DNA of 64,000 bases from Roseovarius sp. MMSF_3281 (GTDB lineage: Bacteria > Pseudomonadota > Alphaproteobacteria > Rhodobacterales > Rhodobacteraceae): the NCBI RefSeq assembly GCF_030733685.1, contig NZ_JASHIM010000001.1, positions 434,001-498,000 on the forward strand, in the 5' to 3' direction. Below the pieces are notes generated by a model, which saw only the letters and a list, made by a program, of their open reading frames with translations, did not search any database and was not told the DNA's origin. Below, piece after piece: positions 37,775 through 48,468 of the stretch (positions are counted from its first letter, which is position 1; each line of letters opens with the position of its first letter). The translations under genes and the position numbers were made by a program.

Positions 37775-37813
37775 GGAAACGGCGGCCTTCCCTCCCGGGC
37801 CGCCGTTTCCATG
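37775..37813 (+). terminator. Hairpin after the PRC-barrel gene
   Basis: Perfect 13-base-pair arms GGAAACGGCGGCC / GGCCGCCGTTTCC around a ten-base loop. No long T-run follows outside the stem, but position and strength fit a terminator. Confidence 0.7.
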
Positions 37814-37834
37814 TTCATGAAGGTCAAATGGCGT

Positions 37835-38419
37835 TCAGGCCGCCCGCGCGCTCTTCATGTCGCGCACCAGCGCACCGTAACTGCCACCTTCGATAAATCT
37901 CTGCTCGGCATCCGTGGTGTTCCGGTCCAGGGCCCCGTTCCGGTATGGAAAGCGACCGAACAGGCGGATCACCTCGCGATGCGCCCGGGCATGAAGCAGG
38001 TTGCTGTCGCCGCTCTCGGGCATGCGCTCGCAAATCATGCGCACACAACGCTCCTGATCGCACAGGTTTTCCGAATGCATCAGCGGCAGATAGAAGAACT
38101 GCCGCGCCGGCTCGTCGATGCGCAGGTCCCAGCCGCGTTGGATCGCCGCCTTGGCCGCGGCCAGGGCCGGACGATCCGTCGAAAAGGCGCGCCCCTCGCC
38201 ACGGAACATATTGCGCGGAAACTGGTCCATCAGGATGATATAGGCCAGGGTCCCGCTGGGATAGGTCAGCCACAGGCTATAGGCCCCCTCCTGCGCGTTT
38301 TCCCAAGCGGCCTCAAACCGCTCGCGGATCGTCGCGTCCAGTTCCTCCGAAACCTCGTACCAGCCCTCCGGGCCGACTTCGTCCAACCAAAAACTCAGAA
38401 CATCCTCTGGCGCAATCAT
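37835..38419 (-). CDS. DUF924 family protein
   Basis: A 194-residue helical protein of the DUF924 family, recognisable from VLSFWLDEVGPEGWYE at the N terminus, LAYIILMDQFPRNMFRG in the middle and FFYLPLMHSENLCDQER. The fold is TPR-like; biological role unknown. It is a single minus-strand gene, 130 bases downstream of the MFS gene start-to-stop direction. Confidence 0.85.
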   Translation of the reverse strand: MIAPEDVLSFWLDEVGPEGWYEVSEELDATIRERFEAAWENAQEGAYSLWLTYPSGTLAYIILMDQFPRNMFRGEGRAFSTDRPALAAAKAAIQRGWDLRIDEPARQFFYLPLMHSENLCDQERCVRMICERMPESGDSNLLHARAHREVIRLFGRFPYRNGALDRNTTDAEQRFIEGGSYGALVRDMKSARAA

Positions 38420-38552
38420 AGGTATCTCCTCATTCGCCCATGCGCGTCGTAAAACCGTTACCTAAAGGTTAACTGCATGTTATTCTTCAAGAACAGTCAC
38501 GATTTACTACACTTCCAACATTCCACGTGACGTTAGCGCCATCACGGCGCCG

Positions 38553-39842
38553 TCACCCCGAGGCCGCTGTCGCGGCTGCCTCCTCTTCCTGTGCGGCTTC
38601 TTCCTGCGCCGTCTCGATGGCGTATTCCTGCGCGAACTCCACCGCCATCGGCGTCGCGCCCAGGGCCACGGGCGCATAGCTGTCGGTGTCTTCGACCGAC
38701 GGCGCGGCCCGCTGCGTCATCCGGTAAGCCGCATAGCCCGCCATCGCCAACAACAAGACCGCGATGAACAGGAAAAACCCGCGCGGCCCGATCTGCCCCA
38801 TGACCCACCCGGTCACAAGCGGCCCGGTCACCGCGCCAAGGCCGTTGATAAAGACCATCCCGCCCGAGGCGGCGGCCATATCGTCGAAATCCAGGAAATC
38901 GTTCGTATAGGCGATCAACAGGGCATAAAGCGGGTTCGAAACGCCGCCAATCGTCAGCCCCGCCACCAGAAGCATCACGAAATATCCGCTCAGGGCGAAG
39001 CCCAGCAAGGCCCCTAACCCGCCAAGCACCGCGGTTCCAAGGATCAGCACCCGCCGATCCATCCGGTCCGACATCCAGCCCACCGGGTATTGCAACACCA
39101 GCGCCCCGATAAAGAAAGTCGACACGAAGGCCGAGATTTGCCCGACGCTCAGGCCCGCCTCGGCCCCGAAAACCGGCGCCATGCCGAATTGCGCCGAAAA
39201 GACACCCCCCAACAGGAACATGCCCACACAGCCCAACGGCGAAATACGCATGATTTCCAAAAGGCTCATGGGTTTCGTCGTGCCAAAGGCCGGCGTCGGG
39301 CTGATCGACAGCAGAATCGGGGCAAAAGCAATCGAGACCAATACCGAGGAGACGATGAACAGGATAAACCCGGACGGGTCGGCCAAAACCATGATCGCCT
39401 GCGCCGAGACGATCCCGGCCATTTGCACGATCATGTAAAGCGACAGTGATTGCCCGCGTGTTTCGTTCGTGGCGGCATTGTTCAGCCAGCTTTCGGCGGT
39501 GACGTAAACGCCCGAAAAACAAAAGCCGATCACGATTCGGCCCGCCATCCACGCAATCGGATGGGTCGCCACCGGGTAAAGGATCAACACCGCCGAAATA
39601 AGCGAGCCCAGCGCGGCAAAGACCCGCACATGCCCCACGCGGCGGATCATCTCGGGGGCCATGCGCGACCCGAACAGGAAGCCCACGAAATAGCCCGACA
39701 TGACGATCGACATCGAAAAGGTCGAAAACCCCTCCAACTGGCCGCGCACACCCAAAAGGGTGCCTTGCAGGCCATTGCCCACCTGCAAAAGCATCATCCC
39801 AAGAAGCAGCGCCCAGGAACTAGCCAGAACCTTGATCATCAC
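38553..39842 (-). CDS. MFS transporter (YcaD-like)
   Basis: A 429-residue major facilitator protein with twelve hydrophobic segments. The region after TM2 (GYFVGFLFGSRMAPEMIRRVGHVRVFA) is the MFS loop 2-3 motif, and the second half has QYPVGWMSDRMDRRVLI. The C-terminal tail is rich in Glu and Ala. The overall pattern matches the YcaD-type subgroup. Substrate unknown. It lies downstream of a small membrane-protein gene on the same strand. Confidence 0.85.
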   Translation of the reverse strand: MMIKVLASSWALLLGMMLLQVGNGLQGTLLGVRGQLEGFSTFSMSIVMSGYFVGFLFGSRMAPEMIRRVGHVRVFAALGSLISAVLILYPVATHPIAWMAGRIVIGFCFSGVYVTAESWLNNAATNETRGQSLSLYMIVQMAGIVSAQAIMVLADPSGFILFIVSSVLVSIAFAPILLSISPTPAFGTTKPMSLLEIMRISPLGCVGMFLLGGVFSAQFGMAPVFGAEAGLSVGQISAFVSTFFIGALVLQYPVGWMSDRMDRRVLILGTAVLGGLGALLGFALSGYFVMLLVAGLTIGGVSNPLYALLIAYTNDFLDFDDMAAASGGMVFINGLGAVTGPLVTGWVMGQIGPRGFFLFIAVLLLAMAGYAAYRMTQRAAPSVEDTDSYAPVALGATPMAVEFAQEYAIETAQEEAAQEEEAAATAASG

Positions 39843-39977
39843 CGGTCTCCCGTTCTCTACGGCGCGTGTCTAACAACCCGGCCACCCTCTTGGCCGGTCA
39901 AACCCGACTCGCCTCATGTCGTTTTCCTCGCTGCCAGAGTCCGAAAGGCGGATCAACCGCCCGCCACGGTGCCACGG

Positions 39978-40178
39978 CTATTTCTTTGCCTGTCCCGTCA
40001 ATCGCGCAATCAAGGGCCCGCGCACCGCATCGCGTTGCAAGGCAAGGTTCAAAACCAAGCTGACACAGGCAAGGATCATTCCCGCATTGTTCAACCCCGC
40101 CATGATCAAGCCGAAACTGGTCAACAACAGCACCCAAATTGCGCCGCGCAAAACCAAGGCGGCCTGTTTTTCCGTCAT
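39978..40178 (-). CDS. Small two-helix membrane protein (66 aa)
   Basis: A 66-residue protein with two hydrophobic helices (LRGAIWVLLLTSFGLIMAGL and AGMILACVSLVLNLAL) and a basic C terminus. ATG 40178 follows GAGGGGAAAGGA and begins only 18 bases after the queA stop on the same strand, so it is probably a real gene in the queA operon. I recognise no family. Confidence 0.6.
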   Translation of the reverse strand: MTEKQAALVLRGAIWVLLLTSFGLIMAGLNNAGMILACVSLVLNLALQRDAVRGPLIARLTGQAKK

Positions 40179-40196
40179 GTCAAATGTCCTTTCCCC

Positions 40197-41249
40197 TCAC
40201 TCCGGGATCAAAAGCGACGCATCGCCATAGCTGAAAAACCGGTAGTCCTCGCGCACCGCATGGTCATAAATCCCGCGCAGCCGGTCCTGCCCCATCAGGG
40301 CACTGACCAGCATCATCAATGTCGATTTCGGCAGGTGGAAATTGGTCATCAGGGCATCGGTCACCCGGAACGTGAACCCCGGATAGATGAAGATATCCGT
40401 ATCGCCCTCCCACGCGGCAATCTCGCCTGTTTCGCGTGCCGCGCTTTCAATCAGCCGCAGCGCGGTGGTCCCCACCGGGATCACCCGGCCACCCTTGGCC
40501 CTGGTCTCGGCTATCTCGCGCGCGGCGGCCTCGCTTACCCTGCCCCATTCGGCATGCATCTTGTGGGTGGTGACATCCTCGACCTTTACCGGCAGGAAGG
40601 TGCCCGCCCCCACATGCAGGGTGACATGGCTGAACCCCACGCCCATCTTGCGCAACCCCGCCAACAAATCATCATCGAAATGAAGCGATGCCGTGGGCGC
40701 CGCCACCGCCCCGGGATGCCGCGCCCAGACGGTCTGATAATCCTCGCGGTCCTTCTCATCCGCCGCCCGGCGGGCCGCGATATAGGGCGGCAAGGGCATG
40801 GCCCCCGCCGCATCCAAAGCGGCGTCAAACGCTTCGCCCTCAAGGTTGAACCGCAAGATCGCCTGCCCCTCGCGCTTGGCCTCGCAGGTTGCCTCAAGCC
40901 CCGCGCCAAAGCGCACGACCTCGCCCTCGGACAGCTTTTTCAAAGGCTTCACCATGGCCGCCCATGTGCCGTCCGGCCCCGGCTCCAGCAAGGTCACCTC
41001 GATCTTGGCCTCGGTAGGGCCTTGGGCACTTTGCCGCGCCCGCATCCCCGACAGCCGCGCCGGGATCACCGCGGTATCGTTCAAGACCAGCCGGTCACCG
41101 GGGCACAGGAAATGCCCAAGATCGCGCACCACCGCATCGGTGATCCCGCCCCCCTCGGCCACCAAAAGCCGCGCCGATGTGCGCGGCCGCGCCGGCCGCG
41201 TGGCAATCAACCGCTCCGGCAATTCGAAATCGAAATCACTCAGCTTCAC
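40197..41249 (-). CDS. queA: S-adenosylmethionine:tRNA ribosyltransferase-isomerase
   Basis: A 350-residue QueA, which adds the epoxycyclopentane moiety from SAM to preQ1 in tRNA during queuosine synthesis. Typical stretches are [50 protein letters not shown] and [15 protein letters not shown]. The start overlaps the end of the upstream AsmA-like gene by four bases. Confidence 0.96.
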   Translation of the reverse strand: MKLSDFDFELPERLIATRPARPRTSARLLVAEGGGITDAVVRDLGHFLCPGDRLVLNDTAVIPARLSGMRARQSAQGPTEAKIEVTLLEPGPDGTWAAMVKPLKKLSEGEVVRFGAGLEATCEAKREGQAILRFNLEGEAFDAALDAAGAMPLPPYIAARRAADEKDREDYQTVWARHPGAVAAPTASLHFDDDLLAGLRKMGVGFSHVTLHVGAGTFLPVKVEDVTTHKMHAEWGRVSEAAAREIAETRAKGGRVIPVGTTALRLIESAARETGEIAAWEGDTDIFIYPGFTFRVTDALMTNFHLPKSTLMMLVSALMGQDRLRGIYDHAVREDYRFFSYGDASLLIPE

Positions 41250-44200
41250 CGCCCTTGCCCCTGCCCGGTATCCTCTTGCGGGCGCTCCTGCGCCGCGCCG
41301 CCTTGTCCCGTGTTCCGCGTCGGCGGGGGCCGCCGGAACAATTCCCGGAACATGCCCGGGGTGAACACCGACAAGGGGTTCACATTCACCCGCGGGTTCG
41401 CGGCCTGCCCCGTCAGCTCGTAATTCACCCCCACAAGGCCCTCGCCCCGGCGGGTGAATATCCCGCCAATCCCGTTGATCAGGTAAAACGGCGAAATCAC
41501 CCCCTGCATGTCCATCTGCCCGCTTTGCATGAAATAATACCCATCCATGGAAATCCCCATCGACGCGCCCACGGCGCTGCCGGAATAAAGCGTCACCCGC
41601 TCGGGCGAAAGCTGGAACCGCGCATCCACTTCGTTGAAATGGATGCCCTCCCCGCCCATTTGCTCCAAAAGCCCGACAACGCTCATCGCGTTGAGAAGCG
41701 CCGCAAGGGCCGGCGCATCTTTCAAACGCAATCCACTGGCGGTCAACTGGCCGTTGTAGGTGCCCGCCCGTCCCGCCGGGGCCAGCACCAAGTCCATCGT
41801 CCCGTCCCGGGCCTGTTTCAACAACCCCGCCGATCCCAGAACCCCCCCGGCATTGTCCGATTGAATGCGAAACGCGCTACGCCCCTTTTGCGGCACGACG
41901 CGGCCCCTTATCGGCGCGCCACCGTTCACCCTGCCGGTGAACGTGCCATCCGCCCCGCGCCGCATGTCCAGCTCGGCACGAAAATCGGTCAGCGAAATGC
42001 CATCGGAAATCTGCAGGCTGTCCAGCGCAAGGCTGACCGGCCCGCCTTCGGCGCGCCGCTGGCCACCGCCCTGCCCATCCCCGGCAAGCGAGGTCTGGCG
42101 CAAATCGACCGTGCCGCCGCGCACCTGAACCGCGGGGGGAACACCCGCGCCGCGCCCGATCAAATCCACCGGCGCGTTCAGCCATGTGCCAACGCGCACC
42201 GTGTCGAACTGCGCCCTTTCCAATTGTCCCCCCGGCAACAGGCTCACCCGGCCCTCTGCCGTCAAGCCCGCCGCCTGCAAGGAAACGCGGCTCAAATCCG
42301 GCGGCGTGCCCAAGCGCCCGGACACCTCCAATGCCCCGCGCGCCGCAGGCGGCAGGCTCCAATCCAACTGTCGCAAGCTCAAGCCGACCCCCGACAGGTC
42401 CGAGGTCATCTCGAAGCGCCCCGGTTGCCCCTTTTCGAACCCGATCACAACATCGGCGCGGCCAGCCCCCGAAAGGCTTCCGGGCGGAAGGCCGATGTTG
42501 AACTCATCTGCAAAACGCTCCGACAGTTCCACCCAGCCCTCGACACGCGCCCGCCCCCCGGACTCGGGGCCAAGGTCCGCGCGATAGGTGCCATGGATGG
42601 GAACACGGCCCAGGCGCCCCTCGCCGCCGATGGTCAGGCTATTGTTCCTTGCCTGCACCTCAAGCTTTGTCGCCGCCAGAACGCGCCCCGGCGCAAGCGC
42701 CTCGCTGCGCACGTCATGCAGGCTGCCGCCGATATCAAAGGCCACCTCGTCCGGCTGCAGGTTCGGCTTGAGAAGGAAATCCAACTGCCCTTGCAAAGCC
42801 GCCCGCCCAGCGGCCAAGGTCACCGACCGCCCGGCCTTGTCCAGGTACCGGAACGGCTCTTCGTTCAACAGCGACAGCGCCGCGGTGATCGTGCTTTCGG
42901 TCTTCAGACGCGCCCGCGCCGGGCCACGCTTGATGGCCACGTTGGGCACCTCGAAACTGGTGCCTGCAATGTCGATCCGCCCGCCTGTCGCGGCCTGCAC
43001 ATACCCCTGCATGGCCGAAACCACGAAACGGTTGTCATAAAGCGATGCATGCCCCGAGGCGGCCTTGATATGGGGCACCTCCTTGACAAACCGGGCCTCC
43101 AATCCCTCGAAGTCAAAGCCCATGAACACGTCAGGGCGGCTTTTGGGCTGTGATCGCACGGCAAGTTGAATGTTGCTCAACTCCGCCTGTTTGACGTTTT
43201 CATCTATCCATTTGCGCGTCTGCGGCTTCACGCGTTCGGGCCACAACTGCAACAGCCGCGCGGGCGACAGCCCATCCAGCTCGCCATCCAGCGCCAGATC
43301 CCAGCCCTCCGGCTCGGCCTGCACCTCGCCGCGCAACACAAGGTGCCGGCCTTGGTCCACAAGACTCATCTGCCCAAGGCTCAGGCGAAACGGCTCCATC
43401 TCAAGGCGCAGGTCCATGGCCACCTGCTCCAGTTCCACGGCGGCGGGGTACAAATCCGCAGGGTTGGCACTGATCCGGTTCACCCTGAATTGTCCCAGCA
43501 ACTCGCGCGGCCAGCCGTCCTCCATACCCACCAGGTAGGCCTGCCCCTCGCCCTGCACATTAACCCAGGGGCTTTCGATGCTGACCTCGTCAAACTGCAT
43601 CACCTGCCGCACCGGATCATAGGTGAAATAGCTTCGCGCACTGGAAAACGGGATGGGTTTCGTGGCTTCGGTCGGCTGCACCGCCCCGGCACCGATCTGC
43701 AGCGTCGCATTGAGCGGCCCAAGCTGCCCGTCCTCGGCCACGGCGGCGCGCAACGCCCCCGAAATCGGCGCATCCAGCGCCTCAAGCCAAGTCAACGCGG
43801 GCGATTGCCCGGCAATGTCGCGCGCCGGCATATCCTCGAAGCTCACGCCGAACACCGCCTCGGCCTCGCCCATCCGACCGGCATAGTTCACCGCCAGCGT
43901 CGTGGCATAATCCCGCGCCCCCAACAGCACGAAATCCCCCCTGATCTGCAAATCGTCCCCCGCCCGTTCCAGCGTCAGGCGCCCGCCATCCACGGTCCAG
44001 GCCCGCTGCACCCGCGCATCTTCATAGCGCAGGGTCATATTGCGCGCCTCGACCCGGGTCAGCGACGAGAAATGCGGCTCGCGCAACAGCTCTTCCAAGG
44101 GCTGCAACAAGGCCGCCATGCTGGGGGCTTCCTCCACGGCGGGGGCGGCGGCTTCCCCAAGGCTCACGCCCATGGCACCGCTCTCCGAGCGGCGCAACGC

Positions 44201-44593
44201 CACCTGCACGCCCGATACCCGGATCTCGCCGGGGCGCAACTCGCCCCGCAACAGGGGCCGCAGGGCAAATGTCCCCTGCACGTCGGTCAGGTTGGCCAAG
44301 GGCTGTCCGGTCTCGTCCCGCACCGTTACCTCGCGCAGGTTCAGGCGCGGCACCCAATTCTCGTCCATGACGAAGGACATCTCGCCAAGGCCCAGCCGCA
44401 TCGCGCCCGCATCGTCGTTGATCCGCTCGGTGATCCGGCTGCGCAGCCAGTCCGGCGCGCTGACCTGCGTGCCTACCAGGGCCATCACCGCAACAGCGCC
44501 CGCCGCCACCAGAACCAGCACGGTTCCCAGCAGCCAAAGCACTGCCCGCCGCCAAAGGCGGCGCGGTGGCTTGATGTCTTCAGTTTCGCTCAT
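41246..44593 (-). CDS. AsmA/DUF3971 (YhdP-like) large envelope protein
   Basis: An 1115-residue protein with one N-terminal membrane helix ([29 protein letters not shown]) and a long periplasmic beta-rich part, including the DUF3971 region in the middle and an AsmA-like C-terminal domain ([48 protein letters not shown]). Such proteins are thought to form bridge-like conduits for phospholipids to the outer membrane. The tail is Pro/Gln/Gly-rich. It is co-transcribed with queA (ATGA overlap). Confidence 0.88.
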   Translation of the reverse strand: MSETEDIKPPRRLWRRAVLWLLGTVLVLVAAGAVAVMALVGTQVSAPDWLRSRITERINDDAGAMRLGLGEMSFVMDENWVPRLNLREVTVRDETGQPLANLTDVQGTFALRPLLRGELRPGEIRVSGVQVALRRSESGAMGVSLGEAAAPAVEEAPSMAALLQPLEELLREPHFSSLTRVEARNMTLRYEDARVQRAWTVDGGRLTLERAGDDLQIRGDFVLLGARDYATTLAVNYAGRMGEAEAVFGVSFEDMPARDIAGQSPALTWLEALDAPISGALRAAVAEDGQLGPLNATLQIGAGAVQPTEATKPIPFSSARSYFTYDPVRQVMQFDEVSIESPWVNVQGEGQAYLVGMEDGWPRELLGQFRVNRISANPADLYPAAVELEQVAMDLRLEMEPFRLSLGQMSLVDQGRHLVLRGEVQAEPEGWDLALDGELDGLSPARLLQLWPERVKPQTRKWIDENVKQAELSNIQLAVRSQPKSRPDVFMGFDFEGLEARFVKEVPHIKAASGHASLYDNRFVVSAMQGYVQAATGGRIDIAGTSFEVPNVAIKRGPARARLKTESTITAALSLLNEEPFRYLDKAGRSVTLAAGRAALQGQLDFLLKPNLQPDEVAFDIGGSLHDVRSEALAPGRVLAATKLEVQARNNSLTIGGEGRLGRVPIHGTYRADLGPESGGRARVEGWVELSERFADEFNIGLPPGSLSGAGRADVVIGFEKGQPGRFEMTSDLSGVGLSLRQLDWSLPPAARGALEVSGRLGTPPDLSRVSLQAAGLTAEGRVSLLPGGQLERAQFDTVRVGTWLNAPVDLIGRGAGVPPAVQVRGGTVDLRQTSLAGDGQGGGQRRAEGGPVSLALDSLQISDGISLTDFRAELDMRRGADGTFTGRVNGGAPIRGRVVPQKGRSAFRIQSDNAGGVLGSAGLLKQARDGTMDLVLAPAGRAGTYNGQLTASGLRLKDAPALAALLNAMSVVGLLEQMGGEGIHFNEVDARFQLSPERVTLYSGSAVGASMGISMDGYYFMQSGQMDMQGVISPFYLINGIGGIFTRRGEGLVGVNYELTGQAANPRVNVNPLSVFTPGMFRELFRRPPPTRNTGQGGAAQERPQEDTGQGQGR

Positions 44594-44699
44594 ATGATCC
44601 GACCGTACAGGCCCTGCCCTTGCCCGCTTGCCTTGTCCTTTTCCCTGGCCTTGACGGCCCTAGTATGAAACCGCTGACCGCACATAACAAGGATATCCC

Positions 44700-45167
44700 A
44701 TGACCAACAGCACCCAAATGGCCCCCGATTTCACCTTGCCGCGCGATGGCGGCGACAGCGTGGCTCTCTCCGCCCTGCGCCCCGCGCCCGTGGTTCTTTT
44801 CTTCTACCCGCGCGACGACACCTCCGGCTGCACCAAGGAGGCCATCGGTTTCACCGAAATGCACGGGGAATTTCAGGCGCTCGGCGCCCATGTCATGGGG
44901 ATTTCCAAGGATACCGTCGCCAAGCACGACAAGTTCCGCGACAAGCATTCGCTTGGCATCCCGCTTCTGTCCGACGCCGAGGACGAGGTTTCCGAAGCCT
45001 ATGGCGTCTACAAGGAAAAAAAGATGTACGGCAAGACCTTCATGGGCATCGAACGCTCCACCTTCCTGATTGACGGCGAAGGCCGCATCGCGCGCGAATG
45101 GCGCAAGGTCAAGGTGCCCGGCCATGTCGAGGAGGTTCTGCAAGCCCTGAAAGACCTTACCGCATGA
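44700..45167 (+). CDS. bcp: Peroxiredoxin, Bcp/PrxQ type, single cysteine
   Basis: A 155-residue thiol peroxidase reducing organic and hydrogen peroxides. The peroxidatic Cys44 lies in YPRDDTSGCTKEA. At the position of the usual resolving Cys five residues on there is Ile49, and the protein has no other Cys, so it must work by a one-Cys mechanism with an external thiol. The stop overlaps the start of the DUF455 gene by four bases. Confidence 0.93.
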   Translation: MTNSTQMAPDFTLPRDGGDSVALSALRPAPVVLFFYPRDDTSGCTKEAIGFTEMHGEFQALGAHVMGISKDTVAKHDKFRDKHSLGIPLLSDAEDEVSEAYGVYKEKKMYGKTFMGIERSTFLIDGEGRIAREWRKVKVPGHVEEVLQALKDLTA

Positions 45168-45970
45168 CCCAAACGCTTGCACAAATGGCGGTCGAGGTTC
45201 TGACCACCGCCGATGGCCGCGAAAAAACCGCCCTCTCGCGCAAACACGCGGCCACCTGGTTCGCCGCGCGCGACGCCGGGGAAGACATCCCCCTGGGCAA
45301 GGCCGAACCGCCCCTGCGCCCCGCGCGCCCCGAAAAGCCCGAGTTGCTGGACCCGCGCGACGTGCCCCGCCGCCGCCCCGGCAGCCCGCAAGGCCGCATC
45401 GCCATCCTGCACGCCGTGGCGCATATCGAACTCAACGCCGTCGACCTGCACTGGGACATCATCGCGCGTTTCACCGACACGCCCATGCCCATCGGATTCT
45501 ACGACGACTGGGTCAAATCGGCGGATGAGGAATCCAAGCATTTCAACCTCGTCTGCGACAGCTTGGAAGCCCACGACAGCCACTACGGCGCCCTGCCCGC
45601 CCATGCGGGCATGTGGCGCGCCGCCGAAGACACCGCCGGGGATTTCATGGGCCGCCTCGCCGTCGTGCCCATGGTGCTTGAGGCCCGCGGGCTCGACGTC
45701 ACTCCCGGCATGATCGAGATTTTCGAGAAGGCCAAGGACAGCCAGACCGTCGAGGCCCTCAAGGTGATCTATGCCGAGGAAGTGGGCCATGTCGCCTATG
45801 GCTCGAAATGGTTTCACTTCCTCTGCGGCCGCCACGACAAAGACCCCAAAGAGGTGTTCCACGATCTCGTGCGCCGCTACTTCCACGGCCCTCTCAAACC
45901 GCCCTTCAACGAGGAAAAACGCGCCGAGGCCGGCCTGCCGCCCGATTTCTACTGGCCGCTGGCCAATTAA
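45164..45970 (+). CDS. DUF455 family ferritin-like protein
   Basis: A 268-residue protein of the DUF455 family with a ferritin-like four-helix core. Potential di-metal ligands repeat along the chain: AHIELNAVDLHWD, DEESKHFN, MVLEARGLDV and AEEVGHVAYGSKWFH. The reaction is unknown. ATG 45164 is in an ATGA overlap with the peroxiredoxin gene, so the two are translationally coupled, which hints at an oxidative-stress or metal-redox role. Confidence 0.85.
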   Translation: MTQTLAQMAVEVLTTADGREKTALSRKHAATWFAARDAGEDIPLGKAEPPLRPARPEKPELLDPRDVPRRRPGSPQGRIAILHAVAHIELNAVDLHWDIIARFTDTPMPIGFYDDWVKSADEESKHFNLVCDSLEAHDSHYGALPAHAGMWRAAEDTAGDFMGRLAVVPMVLEARGLDVTPGMIEIFEKAKDSQTVEALKVIYAEEVGHVAYGSKWFHFLCGRHDKDPKEVFHDLVRRYFHGPLKPPFNEEKRAEAGLPPDFYWPLAN

Positions 45971-46228
45971 AAAACCGGGCCACCTGCGCCGAAACGCCTC
46001 AGCGAAATGCACCGAAAGCTTGGGGCAACCCTTTGTGGATCGGCGATTTTTTGCCATTCACGCCACATCTTGCCGAAATCCGCGAATCACCCGCCCAAAA
46101 TCCTTGCCCAAAGGGAAAGCACTGGCTAAGCACTAGCCCCAAGGCGCGGTCACGAAATGTGACCAAACATTTTAAAACAAACAAGCGCCGGCCGTTGGGA
46201 AAAGGGACAAAAGGGACGGGTTGTTTTC

Positions 46229-47551
46229 GTGCGCACGCGACTGGCTATCAAAATTCACACGCTTCTTGAGCGCTATTTCCCCGAGCGACGGGTCTTCCTG
46301 CGCTCCGATACCGACACACGCTTCATCCGGCTTCGCCCCGGTTCGCAGTTCCTGGCCTTCGCGGGCGCCTCGGCCATCGTGGCCTGGGCAATCATCGCCA
46401 CCGCCGTTCTCGTGATGGACTCGATCGGCGCGGGCAACTTCCGCGAACAGGCCAAGCGGGATCAACGCACCTACGAAATGCGCCTCAACGCCCTGTCGTC
46501 GGAACGCGACAAACGCGCCGAAGAAGCCGTCGCCGCGCAGGAACGCTTCAACTCCGCCCTGAAACAGATCTCGGTCATGCAATCCGAATTGCTGGCGTCC
46601 GAGACCCGCCGCCGTGAACTGGAAACCGGCATCGAGGTGATCCAATCCACCCTGCGCACCGCGATGACCGAACGCGACAGCGCCCGCGGCGAGGCGGAAA
46701 AACTGGCCCTTGCCCTTGAAAACAACACGGGCAGCAGCCAGACCGACGAGGATGGCAAAACCGCCACCGACGGCACCCTCAATGTACTGGCCACCGCCCT
46801 GCAGGACACGGCCCGCGAACGCGATCAAATCCGCCAGGACGCGCAAACCGCCCTGCTCGAAGCCGATGAAATGGCCTCGCGCCTGAAACTCATCCGCGAC
46901 CAGAACGATCAAATCTTCCGTCAACTGGAAGAGGCGATGACCATCTCCGTCGAACCGCTGGACAAGATGTTCCGCGCCGCGGGCATGAACACCAATGACC
47001 TGCTCAGCACCGTGCGCCGTGGCTATTCCGGCCAAGGCGGCCCCCTGATGCCGCTCAGCTTTTCCACCCGTGGCGAAGATCCCTCGCCCGATGCCCAGCG
47101 GGCCAACCGTATCCTTGGCGAGTTGGACCGCCTGAACCTGTATCGCATCGCCGCGCAAAAAGCGCCCTTCGCCCTGCCGCTCAAAAGCAGCTTCCGCTAC
47201 ACCTCGGGCTTTGGCATGCGCTGGGGCCGGATGCACAAGGGCACCGATTTCGCCGCCCCCCATGGCACCGCCATCTATGCCACCGCCGACGGCGTGGTCA
47301 CCCACGCCGGTTGGCTCTCGGGGTATGGCCGTCTGGTGAAGATCCAGCACGAGTTCGGCATTGAAACCCGTTACGCCCACAACTCCAAAATCTTCGTGAA
47401 GAAGGGACAAAGAGTATCGCGCGGACAGAAGATTTCCGCTATGGGCAACACTGGACGATCCACCGGGACCCATCTACACTACGAGGTCCGCGTGGGCGGC
47501 AAAGCCGTCAACCCAATGATCTATATCAAGGCTGCTAACGATGTTTTCTAA
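46229..47551 (+). CDS. M23 family peptidoglycan endopeptidase with coiled coil
   Basis: A 440-residue membrane-anchored protein: a hydrophobic helix at about residues 42-66 (FLAFAGASAIVAWAIIATAVLVM), a long coiled-coil region (about 70-250), and a LytM/M23 domain with the zinc motif HKGTDFAAPHGTAIYA and the closing GTHLHYEVRVGGKAVNPMIYI. It is expected to cut peptide cross-links in the wall or act as an activator. The start is GTG at 46229 behind AAGGGACGGG. The bactofilin gene starts inside its last codons, a known pairing for cell-shape control. Confidence 0.9.
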   Translation: MRTRLAIKIHTLLERYFPERRVFLRSDTDTRFIRLRPGSQFLAFAGASAIVAWAIIATAVLVMDSIGAGNFREQAKRDQRTYEMRLNALSSERDKRAEEAVAAQERFNSALKQISVMQSELLASETRRRELETGIEVIQSTLRTAMTERDSARGEAEKLALALENNTGSSQTDEDGKTATDGTLNVLATALQDTARERDQIRQDAQTALLEADEMASRLKLIRDQNDQIFRQLEEAMTISVEPLDKMFRAAGMNTNDLLSTVRRGYSGQGGPLMPLSFSTRGEDPSPDAQRANRILGELDRLNLYRIAAQKAPFALPLKSSFRYTSGFGMRWGRMHKGTDFAAPHGTAIYATADGVVTHAGWLSGYGRLVKIQHEFGIETRYAHNSKIFVKKGQRVSRGQKISAMGNTGRSTGTHLHYEVRVGGKAVNPMIYIKAANDVF

Positions 47552-48104
47552 AAGCAAAATCAACGAACCCGCGCCCAAGGCAGGTGACGCCCCCAAACCC
47601 GCAGCGTCCGACTCCAAGGCCGACGCGCCGCGCAACGAGGCGCCCAGCACCGAATTCAAGGCCTCCGCGCCCAAGGCGAAACCGCCCGCATCGGTGCTGT
47701 CTTCCGATCTGCACATCACCGGCAATCTCAAAACCACTGGCGATATTCAGGTCGAAGGCACCATCGAAGGCGATATTCGCGCCCATCTTCTGACGGTCGG
47801 CGAAAGCGCCACCATCAAGGGCGAGGTGATCGCCGACGACGTGGTCGTCAATGGCCGTATCGTCGGTCGAGTGCGTGGCCTCAAGGTGCGCCTGACCTCC
47901 ACCGCCCGTGTCGAAGGCGACATCATTCACAAAACCATCGCCATCGAATCCGGCGCCCACTTCGAAGGCTCGGTTCAGCGGCAGGATGATCCGCTCAACG
48001 CCAAGGGCGGCAAGCAATCCGGCGGCGGTCAGGCACAACAGGCCCAACCGCAGGCTCAAGCGCAAGCACCGGGACAAGCCAAACCAGCCGACGCCAAACC
48101 GTAA
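47541..48104 (+). CDS. Bactofilin (polymer-forming cytoskeletal protein)
   Basis: A 187-residue bactofilin. The beta-helical core lies at about residues 50-140 (SVLSSDLHITGNLKTTGDIQVEGTIEG ... SGAHFEGSV), flanked by disordered Ala/Pro/Lys-rich N and Gln/Ala-rich C termini. Bactofilins assemble non-nucleotide filaments on the membrane and localise wall enzymes; the 11-base overlap with the M23 peptidase gene supports a shared function. A terminator follows. Confidence 0.93.
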   Translation: MFSKSKINEPAPKAGDAPKPAASDSKADAPRNEAPSTEFKASAPKAKPPASVLSSDLHITGNLKTTGDIQVEGTIEGDIRAHLLTVGESATIKGEVIADDVVVNGRIVGRVRGLKVRLTSTARVEGDIIHKTIAIESGAHFEGSVQRQDDPLNAKGGKQSGGGQAQQAQPQAQAQAPGQAKPADAKP

Positions 48105-48125
48105 GGCACCGAACATGCGATCCGC

Positions 48126-48157
48126 AAAGGCGCCCTGCCCCGGCAGCGGCGCCTTTT
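48126..48157 (+). terminator. Terminator after the bactofilin gene
   Basis: Outer arms AAAGGCGCC / GGCGCCTTTT with an inner CTGCC/GGCAG helix form a long hairpin ending in TTTT. Confidence 0.85.
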
Positions 48158-48468
48158 CATGGGCGGCGGTCAACAGCCCTTCACATGACAAGATGGGTAC
48201 CCGTAGTACGTGGTTGATCCGGTCACCTGAGGTGGCAGATAGAAATCGTAATTTGTTGTTGATGAACGAGTGGCTGCTATGCGCAGGGAGGGGGCTTTGT
48301 AAGGTTTGGCCGTTGCGCCAAAGCCGTCATTCGGCAAAGATGCAGCTAACGACAGGTCCGAGCCCATACCTACCAATGCATTCGATTGCTCGATTTCCAT
48401 AGAGACAACGTCACGATTACCTTTACAACGATGATGGGGGTTCATCCTCGCGGAGCCAAGCACGTCTG
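48158..48468. other. AT-richer stretch without a confident gene
   Basis: The composition is visibly less GC-rich than the flanks. A minus-strand frame from 48463 to 48170 (97 codons, with ATG 48403 as an alternative start) reads MEIEQSNALVGMGSDLSLAA and so on, but I recognise no family and see no strong ribosome-binding site. It could be a remnant or a non-coding stretch. Confidence 0.4.

Noticed and set aside
39450..44668. Very long plus-strand frames opposite the MFS, queA and AsmA-like genes
   Set aside because: Up to 658 codons, but composition is Arg/Pro/His/Gln-rich and there is no domain signature; the minus-strand genes explain the region fully.
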